Below are positions 45,726-58,000 of a stretch of 64,000 nt of DNA, piece after piece. The translations under genes were made by a program, and so were the position numbers. The notes under the pieces were generated by a model that saw only the letters and a program-made list of their open reading frames with translations, was not told where the DNA came from and made no database searches. Source of the stretch: Paramarasmius palmivorus (Eukaryota; Basidiomycota; Agaricomycetes; Agaricales; Marasmiaceae); assembly GCA_037176845.1 (NCBI GenBank), contig JAYKXP010000151.1:41508-105507 (forward strand), read 5' to 3'. Position 1 is the stretch's first letter. Every line of letters starts with the position of its first letter.

Positions 45726-48206
45726 ATGCCCGTAACGCCCACGTCATTATTGCAACCATTGCCCACGCCTCGCGAGCAGATCGCTAACGACTATTATGCA
45801 GAAACGTCTTTGAAGACCCGCAGAACGGCGAACTCGTCGAAGCCTTTACAGGCCTTCGTTGACGATCCTGATAGACAACGTGTCGAGTTTTCGGTCCCGC
45901 CTCAACCTCTTCCACGCAACCCACGAGATTCCACACCTAGTTCCCCACTTTCCTCACCGCCGTCTGAGCCGTCGGTGCCATCTTCAACTGCACAGAGAAC
46001 ACGTCTCCCATCACAATCGCTCTCCTCATCGTCTGACGACTCCGACTCGCTCACAGTTCCTACTACAATGTCTTCGAGCACGACCCCGGGGTTCTCTCTC
46101 GGAGACTACAAGACTCCGCCCTCAGTCTCATGCCGCTCGCTGTCCATTGAAGAGATCCTATCTTTCACGCTACATGTTCAACGCTACTGCTTTTCAAAGG
46201 GTTACGTCGATCGGGAGAAACAACGCGAGGTTCTTACCCGATGTTGCCAACATCGTCAGAGCATGACGTTCTTCACGTCCAGGAAGGCTGCACATGATAA
46301 GTTGGACGACGGGAAGTTTCTTGGCGAGGTGTTTGGACACTTCGCGGGTCGCAACTGGAAGGAGCAGGTTGTGGAGATGATTGACAACACCAAGCAGGAA
46401 CAGATGCATGACAAGAGTCTCCAGAGCCTTCTTGATCGTCTCAACGAGCTCAACGACTTGCTGGAAGGCTCCGACAATCATCTCGATGGCAATGCACTCC
46501 GTAACAAGGCCTACAGCGCTTGTTCGAAGAACTTCCGCAAGTTCCTTGTCGTCCACGATGTGACGATTGCCTTGCCGTATGATGAATGGGTCGTGAAGGC
46601 TCTTGCAGCTGATGAGAAGTACTTCGAGTTTCAGAAGGAACATGACGAACGTCTCGACTCTATCACCTCGCTCCTTGCCGCCGCGTCGCATAAACGTGAC
46701 CTGTCCTTCAATTCGGGTAACCACTACTCCTCCGAACAGCCTCGTAAACAACGCGCGTACCAAAACACTGCTTCGTCATCGTCATCATCGTCCACCATTC
46801 CCTCGGCGTCGGTAGCGGCTGTTGCCAATGCTGATGGAAGATATGAGTGTCCTTCATACCAGGTTGCTGTCAGAGAGAACCCAGATCTGCGTGCATTGTG
46901 TAACAGCACACAGATGTGCCACGCATGTTGGATTTTCAGACCTGGTCACATGCGCAAAGACTGCCCAGTGGCTGCTCAAGGTCTTGGACCACCTTCCCTT
47001 GAAGTTCCCTACTGTCATATTAATCAGGCGGATGCGAATTTCATCCGAGAGTTCACGCGTAATCATGGACGACCTATCACCCTCAATGCGGTACTTAAGG
47101 CACGTCCTTTGCCTGTTGCTGCCGTACACGCAGTCGACGATGTCACCTCCCTTGCTCCCAACACTGCCAGTGGTACCTCGCAAACTCAGGCGAGTGCCCC
47201 TGTATGGTCGAATGCCACGGCGGCTGTTTTCAACACGCACCCTGTTCACCATGTTGCTCAGGGAGCTGCTGTTTTTGATCAACGAGCACCCCCTGTTAAC
47301 GCTTCGAGGATGTCATTCCCGCGTGCCTACTCGGCTCCTGCTGTCGCCGCTGTCATCGAACCTTACGATGGTGATGGTTCGGATGATGAGTTTTCTGAGG
47401 GGTCACCTTCTCCACGCCCGGCCGCACGAATGTCGACGGTTGCTCGTAGTGTCAGGAATGGGTCTCCAGCTGCAGTAAGCATTGGTTCGGAAGACGAAGT
47501 GAGTGAACAGCCTCTCCGTGTTCCCCATTTTTTCTGGCACACGACCCTCAAGGGGCCGAAAGCCGAGCTCTCGTTACATGTTTTGATGGATGATGGTTCT
47601 TACTTATGCATTATCAGGCGTGATGTTGCCATGGCGGCTGGCCTTCGATTAGAACGTGTACAACAACCAGAAACCACTTCTGGCGCTTCCGGTTCCCTCA
47701 ATACTTCTTATACGCATATCACCAAGTTTCGCCTTCGCTGTCCCATTTCGAAATGGAAATCCCGAACTGTCCACGCCTTTGTAGCCGACTCTCTATGTGC
47801 CCCTATTATTCTTGGTCGTCCATTCCTCAAGCATAACCGTATCGTTACGAACCATGACTCTGATACCATGATTAATCTTGATACCGGTATAGACTTAATG
47901 CACCCTCAGCCCCCTTCACCTGCCACCCCAGTTTGTACCTTATCGCCCAAGGACAAGAGATTACGAATTTGTAGAATACGCTTAGATGTCCTTAAAGAAT
48001 TGAAGTCCCGTGTTAATGATGGATCGTTACTTCTCAGGCCGATTTCGCGTGTGAGTTGGAAGCCCACAATTGTCGGTGTCGCGCCACCTGTTGAGTCCAT
48101 TCCGTGCTGGGCAAAGAACATTCGCCGACGAGTGGAATCGCTCGCTCGTCGGGACTCACTTGATCGCCGAGCGGCAGCTGTAAAGGAAGAGTTCTCTGAT
48201 GTTTTT
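45726..48206 (+). CDS. Gag-protease part of the gypsy polyprotein (interrupted)
   Basis: Open for 827 codons from ATG at 45726 to the KDZ insertion; it then reads 13 codons into the KDZ end and stops at 48245. Residues 1-130 are Ser/Pro-rich; about 140-330 form the gag region; about 398-413 is a zinc knuckle CHACWIFRPGHMRKDC, with six instead of the usual four residues before the His. Near residue 621 is the protease motif VLMDDGSYLCII (DDGS where D-S/T-G is usual), followed by ILGRPFL, a typical second protease motif. The frame continues at 55030 in the same phase. Gag packages RNA and the protease cuts the polyprotein; as it stands the gene cannot make pol. Confidence 0.88.
48200..48206. 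repeat. Target-site duplication of KDZ element B, left
   Basis: tgttttt, repeated at 55023-55029. It lies inside the gag-pol frame. Confidence 0.8.
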
Positions 48207-48290
48207 CACCCGTGCCAGCTGGCACTTTACAAAGTGACCTGGTGATGGCCCAGGGTCACATTGCAAAGTCTGTGGGCGCGTCCCAGGCCC
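48207..48290. repeat. Left terminal inverted repeat of element B
   Basis: Aligns without gaps over about 80 bp with the reverse complement of 54940-55022. Shared blocks are ctttacaaagt, cccagg and attgcaaagt. Confidence 0.85.
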
Positions 48291-48727
48291 ATCTTAGGCT
48301 TACTTTGGCAGGGTGAATTTGCCGTAGCAGCTGTTTCCAAATAGGGAAGGCAGAAAAGAATATGTCTAATTAAAGATAGCAAATAATATAAACCACCCAA
48401 CTGTGATGTCACGCCCATAGTCACAATAACCAGAACTCAAATTACAAAGTAACTACACAAATTGTAATATCCTGTGGATCAACGGCGGCGTTTTCTATCC
48501 CTTCCTCCCTTGCCATTCCTAGTAATTCTGATTAATCTCATGCAGATCCTGCACCAAATAAGAATCACCTACCCTTTCCTCTTTTGCCCAGACGTTTCCA
48601 CAGCTGCTTTCCCGTTCTGTGGACTGTCGATCTGCTCTTCCTCATGCTGGTCTGAATCTGAATCTGCGTCGAGATTGGTACTATATGACCGATTAACGCA
48701 CAAATAACAAGACGTCGACTAAACCGC

Positions 48728-51585
48728 TCACCGTGCATCCTTCAACAGTTCTTCCAGGGTCCAGAACACCGCTTTCACGGTGGATACCCACAAAAGATCC
48801 TGCTCCGGGCGATCCAAGAGGTCACACCACCACCTTAGTGCCACGAGTGCTAAGATGAAACCATCTTTTCCTGGAATTCGGACTGCCTCCCAACTACCCT
48901 GGCCTCCAGGCATTACCATATCGTCCGACTTCGGTCTCCAACGCGGATTGACCACTTTCGACCACCAGACCCACCACTCGTGTCCTAACGTCTCTGCACA
49001 GACCTCAGAAGGTACCAATGCCTCCCATCTGAGACGGCCGTACTTGAACCACTGCAAAAATCCCTGAGGTCGCCTGTTCTTCAGCATTTTGATTTGGGGG
49101 CCCTGAGAGCAACAGTCAGTTCATCTTTCAATCCAGATCAATACAATTCACTAACCCCAGTACTGACGTTCCTTTGGTTCCACTCCTCTTCCACCTCGAT
49201 CCATTTGTAAACCAGTGCCGACCAAGCGCTTGGATGTTGCACGTTGTTTGGACCTAAGAGCCATCCGCCGTAATCTTTCAAGAAAGCTGTCGAGCAACCT
49301 TGAACGTTGAAGTGACCCCATGCCTCCATTGTCGGGATATCAAGCTCAGAGTAACCCATGACCACAGTCTTTGCCCATGACGGCAGGACATCCACGTTAT
49401 CAACGCTACGAAGAACGTGCTCCGTGGAATCTGAAATGTCGTTGACCTTCTCGGGGCTGACCGGTACTCCGTCACCCATCTGGACATCATCAGCTTCCTC
49501 TCCCAGAATACCCTGTTCATCATTGGTCGGCGCTTGCTCATCGCCGGTAACGTTTCCATCAGACCGTTCCATGTCGTTGACCACCTGCGACTACACGATA
49601 TATCAGTTTTGTCCTCACCAAGAATCTCTTGAGCACTTACTGTCTGGATCCGACTCGACTTTCGAGTCGGTTTCATCCCCTTATACTTGGACGTTGCACC
49701 CTTCTTTGCTCTCGCACTCTTCGAGATATCCTCCTGGAGCTCTTCTACGGCCTTCGTCAACCCTATAGCCACGGCGAACTCTCGAGTGAACGCCGCCTGC
49801 TGTTCTCGTGTCAAGTCACACATTGGCACTTTGAGCACAGGCAATCCCTCCTCGTTCCTCTCCCACAGACCATCGCTATTGACCGGAGCCTCAATCTTGG
49901 CCGGCACCGGAGAAATCACGTCGCCTTCTCCCTCGTCCTCGGACTCAGATCCTATGTCGCTGGGCTCGGAGGGTTCAGGGGTATCGTCATCACTGAACCT
50001 TGACTGTGCTCTCCTTGAACCTATCTTGCCCTTCTTCGGCCTAGACCTTTCGATGTCGTTGCCGTCGGAACGAGTTGGGAGTTCCGGCATCAGCTGTGGG
50101 GCAGGAGTAGATTCAGCGCTGAGTGATGGTCCCGGTGTTGCGATAGAATTCGAAGGACGGCTATCAGATGCTTCGGATTGCTTGTTGAGATCGTCAGGAT
50201 GAGTTCTTGCGTATATGTCCTTCAACCAATGCAAGAACGTGTTGGAGAAACGGTCGAAATCCACTCCTTCACCAGCATCCATATCTGGGCAACCATCCGG
50301 TTTGGAGAAGATCCTATAGGTCATGAATCAGCTGAACATCCACACGCCAGTAATGCCAAATCACTCACACACACGAATCATAATCGGCCTCCCCGTCCAT
50401 GCATTCCCCTGCCAAAAGCACCAGGTTCAGGCCGGTCAACTTGCGCCAGATGTTCAGTACATCCTGCGCCAAACTACCGAAATTTTTTCGACGGCTAGAA
50501 AAAGGAACATTCAGCCTGCCATTCCATTGATACCAAACACACCAAACTTACGCGCGTTGTGCCGCAACGTCAGGAGGGGCCTGTTCATCTTCATCCACAT
50601 CCTCGTCTAATGCCTCCACCAACTCGTTGTACTCTCCCTTCAACGCCTCCAGCTCTTCCGCCGGGATATCTTCCAGGAGATCCTTTACTGCCTGCGCCCG
50701 TTTAGGTAGACGGTCGGTACACCCAGTTTCGGATGAACGGTCGACTACACGTCCCTTGTAATCGGGATGCTTCATCACGAATTGGTTGAACTGTGGCTTC
50801 ACTTGTTTTTTCTTCTTCTCCAGCTCTGCCTTCAACAACGCGGCGGTCATCCCTCCTTCCGACTTTCGCGCCATGTTCTGTTTCCAGAAAATCCAGTCCT
50901 TCACCATCTACATAACCAAAAGTCCGTCAGCCAAATCCCCCTGGGCCAGTAACCATCATACCTGCAGGTAAAGCTCTTCGTCAGTGGCGGAAGCCTGTCT
51001 TGCCGAACGCTGGTACGCCTCTCGTTGCTTGGGCGTCATAGCTTTAATATCCTCTGCACTCTTCTCCTCAAACTCCTCCCTACCAGCCAGGCGAGAAGCA
51101 GGAATGGGATATTTCGACACGGGGAACTGCTCCATGAGCTCCGACATGAACAACGGCCAAAATTGAGTCTTCTCCTTCTTTGACTTGAGCTCCATGTATC
51201 GCTTTAGACCGTTTTCCATGGCCACTAGACGAGCACCTGTAAAGTTGCTCGGTTTACCGCGTCCCCTCTTACCACTATCTTCCTCGGGCTCCTCATCAAC
51301 GTCAACCTCCCCAGATAACTCATCCGGTTTTTCGGGTGCAGGAGACCCAGTACTGGCGCCGTGAATAGTTTTACTTCCAGAGTCGGTATCTTGAGAAGCA
51401 GAGGATGAGTCGTTGGATGTGGCTTGGTCAGCTGTCGCAAATGAAGGCGATGTTCCCGAGACCGGTTGACTCTCAATTGGCGAAGGAGTCGGGACGTCGG
51501 TGATGGAGCTCGCCTCTTGACTTGGTTGCGTGTCGGACGCGTCGTTTGGCAGAGCGGACTGACGAGAAGGATTGGGAGCAGACAT
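48728..51585 (-). CDS. KDZ-element accessory protein of element B, 860 aa
   Basis: Function unknown. Six exons join in frame: 51585-50962, 50907-50552, 50494-50369, 50313-49641, 49584-49156 and 49102-48728 (2583 nt); all introns are GT-AG, about 53-58 nt. An in-frame Met at 51636 is possible, but MSAPNPSRQSALP at 51585 fits better. After a Ser/Pro-rich acidic N-terminus comes RGRGKPSNFTGARLVAMENG and a helical region; about residues 330-370 hold NFGSLAQDVLNIWRKLTGLN; then HWLKDIYARTHPDD, a charged linker, and a Trp-rich C-terminal domain (FLQWFKYGRLRWEALVPSE, WWVWWSKVVNPRWR). The C-terminal pattern recalls a very common uncharacterised protein type in Agaricomycete genomes (from memory). It is divergent from the KDZ gene. 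No break is visible. Confidence 0.85.
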
Positions 51586-52074
51586 TGGTAGAGAGTGGTC
51601 GATGGAACCAAGGAAAAAAGGACGGCAACCGGTCACACTGCTTCGCCAGGCTGAACAGCTGGGCCAAAGGGTCGGAATTCAGCCGATCCGAATGCCACAG
51701 ATCCAAGCCCAGTTCAAGATTTGATATCTCCTGACCTACTCCAACAGTTAGTTATTCACATTTGGACGCGTCTTCAATCTTACCTTGCAATCAGACAGTT
51801 CAGTGCACCCTATCACCAACTCCCTATACACATTTGCGCGATCCTTTATCCCAATACTCTACTGTCTTGAACGACGCTCGAAATGGATCCACCTGCACCA
51901 GAATCTCAAAACCGGACGGCATTTGAAATGTGCATGTTCAGGCACCAGCGGAATCAACATACGATACCGCAATCGTTTTGCCATCGTCCTGCAACTTCTA
52001 GCCCTAGATAAGTTCAACACCGGAACTAAAGATAGATATATCTTGTTTGAGAGGAAACTTACTGAGACACAAGT
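51586..52074. promoter_or_regulatory. Divergent intergenic region of element B
   Basis: About 490 bp between the accessory and transposase starts, presumed to hold both promoters. It should also hold the N-terminal coding part of a normal KDZ gene, but I find no cysteine cluster here in any frame. A short tcacactgtcacactgtcac repeat lies just downstream at 52141. Confidence 0.4.
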
Positions 52075-54772
52075 ATGTTCATCTTGCGTTCATTGTCCTT
52101 CATCGCGACACATGGAGGTTCGGAGATACATTACACGCGGTCACACTGTCACACTGTCACAAGAACCATCATCGCTCTATGTCCAACCTCGACGACGACA
52201 GCGACAGCGACACACCGTTCGGCTGGAATATCACCAAGTTATGCGAAGCTGCAAACCATCTGTGGTGGCATTGGGAATGACGTTGAACGGCGTCTCGACG
52301 ATATACGACCAGGAGAGCTAGCAGTTAGATGCATAGCATGTCCACAGCCGGGTTTAAACTTGCCCGACACATGGCTAACTGTGCCGGATGCTTCGAGGTG
52401 CGTTTGGGTTTTATTCAATCCAACCGTTACCAATGAATAGTTGGTGTAGGTTCTTGTATTACAAGTTCCTGTCTCTCGACGCCTGCTTCCGCCTCAAGCG
52501 TCAAGCAATATCCACCGAGGCTGGCGATCCGGGATTACTCACAGGTCTGGCCTACTACGTGGACCAGGAACCGTATCAGAAGTGGGTGAAGGTCGCCCCA
52601 GAGCAAAAAGAAGTAAGTAGTTTGCCTGTAACACCTCCAAGGCACCCGTTGACGCTTGATTGGTAGATAAACGACTGTTCTAGTCTGGCGGCCGTTAAGC
52701 AGGCAAATACCAAGTTCAATCGAGGGTATGCTACCACGGGATGCCTACTTTGCATGTGCTCTCGCCATGAAATATGTGAGCCTAATGGGGTAGTGGACCT
52801 CAATCGCGGTGAAAAGTGAGTATTCACTTTCTGTTGTAGTGGTGGAGACTCAACTGATGATTTCATAGGTTCTTGCTGGGTGATTACGCCGTCGGAGCGT
52901 CGCAAAGGCTTTCGTCGCCTCTCCTGAAGCATGTACTGAGCTATGATATAGCTTGTCAATATTGCAAGAAATTTTTCGAGCGAATGCGTCTATTGCCCGC
53001 GGAGGCAGCCTTGGAGATAGATGAGGAGAAATGGAGCTTCGTCGTTCCTAAATTGCATATCCGTGGCCATGAAAGACCATGCCAGGAGACGTACGCTTTA
53101 CACCTACATCCCGGCGCTGGACAAACCGACGGAGAGGGTATTGAGAGGTTGTGGGCTGAAGTGGGGCCGGTCGGTGTTAGTACAAGGGAGATGGGACCTG
53201 GCCATAGGCGTGACACAATTGATGATCACCAAGGGGCGCGAAACTGGAGAAAGATTTGTGGTCTAGGTGAGCAAGGACAGCTGTCATTACTCTGAGATTC
53301 TGACCTAGGCTTCAGGTTATTTACTCAGAAGGCGAGAGGCAGAAGCGCGGCGCCAGACTGTCATTCAAACCTCAGAGTATGACCGATTCTGCGAAAGCCA
53401 GCCAAGGAGCCGTGTCGAGGAGTGGATCAAGATGATTTTGGACTGGGAGTCAGGCTCCTCGGACATCAATCCGTACTCGCTGACGGAAAGAGGTGGGTGT
53501 ATTTGTATTGTCATATGTAGATGTCAGATGCTGAGAAATTACAGGGGAGACGGAGGAAGACGTGCGCTTAAGATTGGCTATTGTGGAGGCTGAGCAGAGC
53601 CTCAGAGGAGAGCCAATCCTACATGAAGTGGCTCCCAGCGCCTTCCTGCTCATGGGGCTCGAAATCGAGGATCAACAGCGTCGTATGGTCATCAAGCTTG
53701 GGAACAGTGATGGAGGAACGGCTCGAGCGAAGACCCAGATCGTAGAGAAGCGAGCCAAGATGGGGCGGCTCATTGCCCGGTTTAGGAGCATCCAGCAGGT
53801 TTACATGCCTACAGCCTTGACGTACCTTTCCAGCCTACCGAACTATTCCAACGTGGACACCGTTGAGAAGATTCCGGTTCTTCTCCCATCAGGACTACCG
53901 GAGGCTATACGAACACAACCACAGATGGCGAACTGGGTGCAGCGTGAGGTGGAGTACAGGCGTGCTCAGCTTAGGACGTCCCTCAAAGGCCTCAGAACGC
54001 ATTTGTTTGTCCGGGCTGGTCTGAATCTGGAACGTTCCACGCAGGTCCGAGGGCAGAGGCAGTCAACGAGGTCAAGAGAGGATTTGAAGCGGAATGAAGA
54101 AGACATTCAGGCCTTCAAGACGAAGTATCAAGCCTCCTGGAATGCATTGCTGGTGCTGGTTGGGGAAGAGCAGCTGCAGCAACAGATGCCTGGGTACCAA
54201 GCCATGCGAGACCGGGACGTACGGTCACATGAGGACGAGGACAGCTATTGCGTAGTTTCCAGCCGTAAAACAAGGTCCACCAACGATTCTCGTCCACTGT
54301 TGGCCCTGGCGAGTCACGCCGGACTCTATCATGGATATGGACGGGGGTGGATGTATCTGGAGATTCAAGGGCAATGCAAGAGGCCTTACGAATTGAGTGG
54401 AGTAAGTGCTGGGCACGGAAACGACGATGGGATGAAGAGCTCGCTCTGGTGGTCGAAGAGAAGCGTCGTGTAGTGCAATCGTTGCAATTCCAAGCGTCCG
54501 TCTGGCGTCAGAAGGCGGAGAAACATCTGGATGGGGGACAGGAAGGGCATTACGCGTATGCGATACGACAGGCAGCGTTGCGAGAGAGTCTAGTGGTACG
54601 ATTCCAGACCATTTGGAAGACCCCAATACGCAGCCGTGGCCGTGCAAAGAAGAAGATCGAGGCGGAGAAGGCTGGTCCCGATGAAGATGATAACGGGGAG
54701 GAGAGCGAGGATGAAGGGGATGGGAATTTCGGGACTGTGGATGACGACGAGGACGATGACGATGAGAGCTAA
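52075..54772 (+). CDS. KDZ transposase of element B, up to 793 aa, N-terminus missing
   Basis: Seven exons join in frame: 52075-52397, 52450-52612, 52667-52815, 52869-53266, 53316-53492, 53545-54218 and 54275-54772 (2382 nt). The core is well preserved: ELAVRCIACPQPGLNLPDTW, first acid in LSLDACFRLKR (about 118; family members usually have D-x-N-F, here Cys replaces Asn), CSRHEICEPNG, LSYDIACQYC (238), DGEGIERLWAEV (304) and STREMGPGHRRD. The 54219-54274 intron is needed to reach LSWIWTG and ALRIEWSKCWARKRRW. The C-terminus is very acidic (DDDEDDDDES). The start is uncertain: residues 1-80 do not resemble the family, and the CxC cysteine cluster present in element A is absent. The protein may be truncated and depend on other transposases. 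Confidence 0.82.
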
Positions 54773-54935
54773 TGGTTTGTTACTTTGCAAAGTATGAGTT
54801 CCTGTATTTATTCCATTTTTATTTTATTTTATTTTATTGGTTTTGTTTATTCTATTTATCGAATTTAACGTTTTAATTTATTATTAGCCGAGTTATGTCT
54901 ATTCCTATTTGGGAATGGTGTATATGGCCTCCTGC
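54773..54935. other. AT-rich 3' region of the element B transposase
   Basis: Contains actttgcaaagt (about 54782) and a ttttattttattttatttta run. The palindromic actttgcaaagt repeats the core of the inverted-repeat motif, so it may be an extra transposase-binding site. Confidence 0.45.
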
Positions 54936-54939
54936 TAGC

Positions 54940-55022
54940 TGGCGGGGGGTTGCCCATATACTTTGCAATTTGTTCCTGGGACCTCACCCATATACTTTGT
55001 AAAAGACCAACTTGGTCGGCTG
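54940..55022. repeat. Right terminal inverted repeat of element B
   Basis: Contains atactttgcaatttg and atactttgtaaaagacc, the inverted forms of the two left-end blocks. Ends ggtcggctg. Confidence 0.85.
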
Positions 55023-55029
55023 TGTTTTT
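55023..55029. repeat. Target-site duplication of element B, right
   Basis: tgttttt, identical to 48200-48206. Confidence 0.8.
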
Positions 55030-58000
55030 GGGGAGATCCCCCATGTTGATGACCTTCCAGATGACATAGTAATGAAAATTACATTGAAGGATGCCCATAG
55101 CACAATTCAGGCACGGAGTTACAAAGCGCCACGCAAACTTAAAGAAGCTTGGGAAACATTACTCCAGAAGAATATAGCATTGGGCCGTCTACGCCCGTCG
55201 AACAGCCAGTACACTTCGCCTGCGTTCCTTGTCCCAAAGGCGGACCCTAATGCTCTTCCGCGCTGGGTAAACGACTACCGTTGCCTAAATGCTAACACTG
55301 TTCCTGATCGTCACCCGCTACCACGGATTGAGGATATCCTGGCAGATGCGGCCAAGGGGAAGATTTTGGGCAAGGTTGATATGACAGATTCCTTCTATCA
55401 GACGAAGTTACACCCTGATTCGATTCCGTTAACTGCAGTCAATACACCATTGGGGCTTTACGAGTGGGTTGTGATGCCACAGGGTCTACGGAACTCCCCG
55501 GCTGTGCATCAACGTCGTGTGGTGGCCGCTCTACGCCCCTACATTGGAAAGTTCTGCCATGTTTACCTAGACGACATCATTATTTGGTCAGACAATGAAG
55601 AAGAACACGCTGAACATGTGCGTCTGATACTTGAGGCTCTACGAAAGGCACGATTATACTGTAACCCTAAGAAGTGTTGCTTCTTCCAACTTGAGATTGA
55701 TTTCTTGGGCTTCCATATCTCCCAACGGGGAGTAGAGGCTCAACAGGGGAAGGCAGATGCCGTGTTGAACTTCCCTAGGCCAACATGTGCAACAGAGATG
55801 AGACGTTTCCTCGGGATGGTACGTTTCATAGCCGGTTTTTTGGAGAATCTGGCAGAGTGGACCCGCTTCTTGGATCCTCTCACGAAACGCGAATGCGAAA
55901 AAGATTGGCCGGAATGGACAGATGAACATGAACAAGCCTTCATCCGTGTGAAAGAACTTGTGACGTCGAGGTCCGTTTTGACGACTATTGATCATGCGAA
56001 CCCGGGCGATAATAAGATTTTTCTGGTCACAGACGCAAGTGAATGGTGCACTGGCGCGATATTGATGTGGGGTCCTGACTTACGGTCTGCGAAACCGGTG
56101 GCATTTGACTCCCAGAAGCTGTCAGGTGCAGAATGTAACTACCCGGTACATGAAAAGGAACTGCTTGCGATTATCCGGGCATTGAAGAAGTGGCGAGCAG
56201 ACTGTATTGGGATGACCGTACATGTGATGACAGATCATAGGACCCTTGAAAACTTCACAACGCAGAAAGATCTATCCCGTCGTCAACTACGGTGGCAGGA
56301 ATTCATCTCCCAGTATGACCTCGTAATTGCATACATTAAAGGCTCGGAAAACACGGGTGCCGATGCTTTATCCAGGGTAAAGGATGGCCACTACACGCAT
56401 GAGGAACATTTTGGTGCAGACTTCACGGCTTGGCCAGGTCTCCCACATGAAGTTGCTGCAGTGCTTTCTATCTCCTCGGATGTCAGTTTCAAGGCCAAAG
56501 TTATAGAAGGCTATGAGCATGACCCTTGGTGCAAGAAGCTACTGTCATTGGCTGCCTTGCCTCCGGGGATCGCTTGTCATGATAAACTGTGGTATGTTGG
56601 CGACCGACTCATTGTGCCCAAGTACGGTGACCTACGTGAAAACCTTTTTCGTGTCGCCCATGACGATTTAGGTCATTTTGGGTTCGACAAATCCTATGGT
56701 CACCTCCGGGACTCGTTCTATTGGCCAAACATGCGCCGAGACTTTGAGCATAGTTATATCCCCGGGTGTGATGACTGCCAACGTAACAAGTCTTCAACGA
56801 GACCGAAGCAGGGTCCCCTACACCCTCTTCCAGTACCAGATACACGGTTATCTTGCATTGCACTAGACTTTGTGGGCCCTTTGCCCGAGGACGAAGGCTT
56901 CAACTGTATTTTGTCAATGACGTGTCGGTTGGGGTCGGACATCAAGCTAGCGCCCACCAGGATCGACATTTCAGCTCCAGAAGCGGCTAATGTGTTCTTT
57001 GAACATTGGTATTGTGACAATGGGCTTCCGACAGAGATTGTATGCGATCGGGACAAATTGTGGATGTCCGAATTCTGGAAAGCCTTGATGCTTCTGTCAG
57101 GTATCAAGCTTAAAGCATCTGCTTCGTATCATCCTGAATCTGATGGTGCCTCAGAGAAGACGAATAAGACTTTCGTGCAGAGTCTTAGGTATTATGTTGA
57201 CGTGCATCATAGAGGTTGGGTACGGGCACTGCCGAAAATTAGGTTTGAAATGTGTAACTCCGTGAATGCAAGCACCGGGTTCTCGCCATTCATGCTGAAG
57301 ACGGGGCGGTCACCTCGGGTATTACCCCCCTTGCAGGAGCCTTTGAATTCAGATTCCTTAATGGATGCAGGAGCAATCATTTCGGAGATTCAAGCTGTGG
57401 AAGGCGACGCCAAGGATGCCTTGATAGCAACGAAAGTCATGCAAGCGTTCCAGGCAAATAAACATCGAGGGAAACCACAGAAATTTGCCGTAGGTGATTC
57501 TGTGATGTTGACTACCTTACACCGACGTAGAAATGCCAAGAGGTATGACCAAGACAGGGCTCTGAAATTTTTTGCACGTCAGGATGGCCCTTACAAAGTC
57601 AAGAAGGCGTATCCGGAATGTGATACCTACACACTCGAGATGCCGGACGGTCACAAGAAGGAGGCCTATTACTATGTTTCCGATTTAGTGAAATACGTCG
57701 AAAACAATGATTTATTGTTCCCTGCCAGGCGATTGGAGCGTCCTGGTCCGGTTATAGTTGACGGGTTACCTGAACAAGTGATCGAAGAGATCGTGGATGC
57801 CAAATGCGCTGGACGCGGATGGAAGTTCAAGGTCCATTGGAAGGGTTTCCCGCGTAACGAGGACGAGTGGCTGAAATGGGCCGACGTTGATGATTGCGAG
57901 GCTCTTGAAGTGTGGATTAGAAATGGTGGCGCAGGTCCGGATTCCTTGAAAAAGGAGATCCTCGGCGCGTCAGTGGCTGCTGTGATGAAATTCTTTGTAG

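Larger units (their letters stand above)
48207..55022 (+). mobile_element. KDZ DNA transposon, element B (6816 bp), nested in gypsy gag-pol
   Basis: The ends are imperfect inverted repeats of about 80 bp starting CACCCG / CAGCCG. Each has two conserved inner blocks (tttacaaagt and attgcaaagt) at identical spacing. The 7-mer tgttttt flanks both ends. Removing the element plus one 7-mer restores the host frame exactly, which fixes the borders independently. It carries an accessory gene on minus (51585-48728) and a KDZ transposase on plus (about 52075-54772). It is shorter than element A and has no counterpart to A's small third gene. Confidence 0.92.

Noticed and set aside
46194..46763. 189-codon minus-strand frame inside gag
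   Set aside because: Antisense shadow of gag with no motif of its own.
45859..47478. Several 130-220-codon frames in the other phases over gag
   Set aside because: Shadow frames of the gag-protease gene.
48207..55022. Reading the element B target duplication as 8 bp
   Set aside because: The eighth base differs on both sides (a/g before, c/g after); 7 bp is what the sequence shows, and it matches the in-frame repair of gag-pol.
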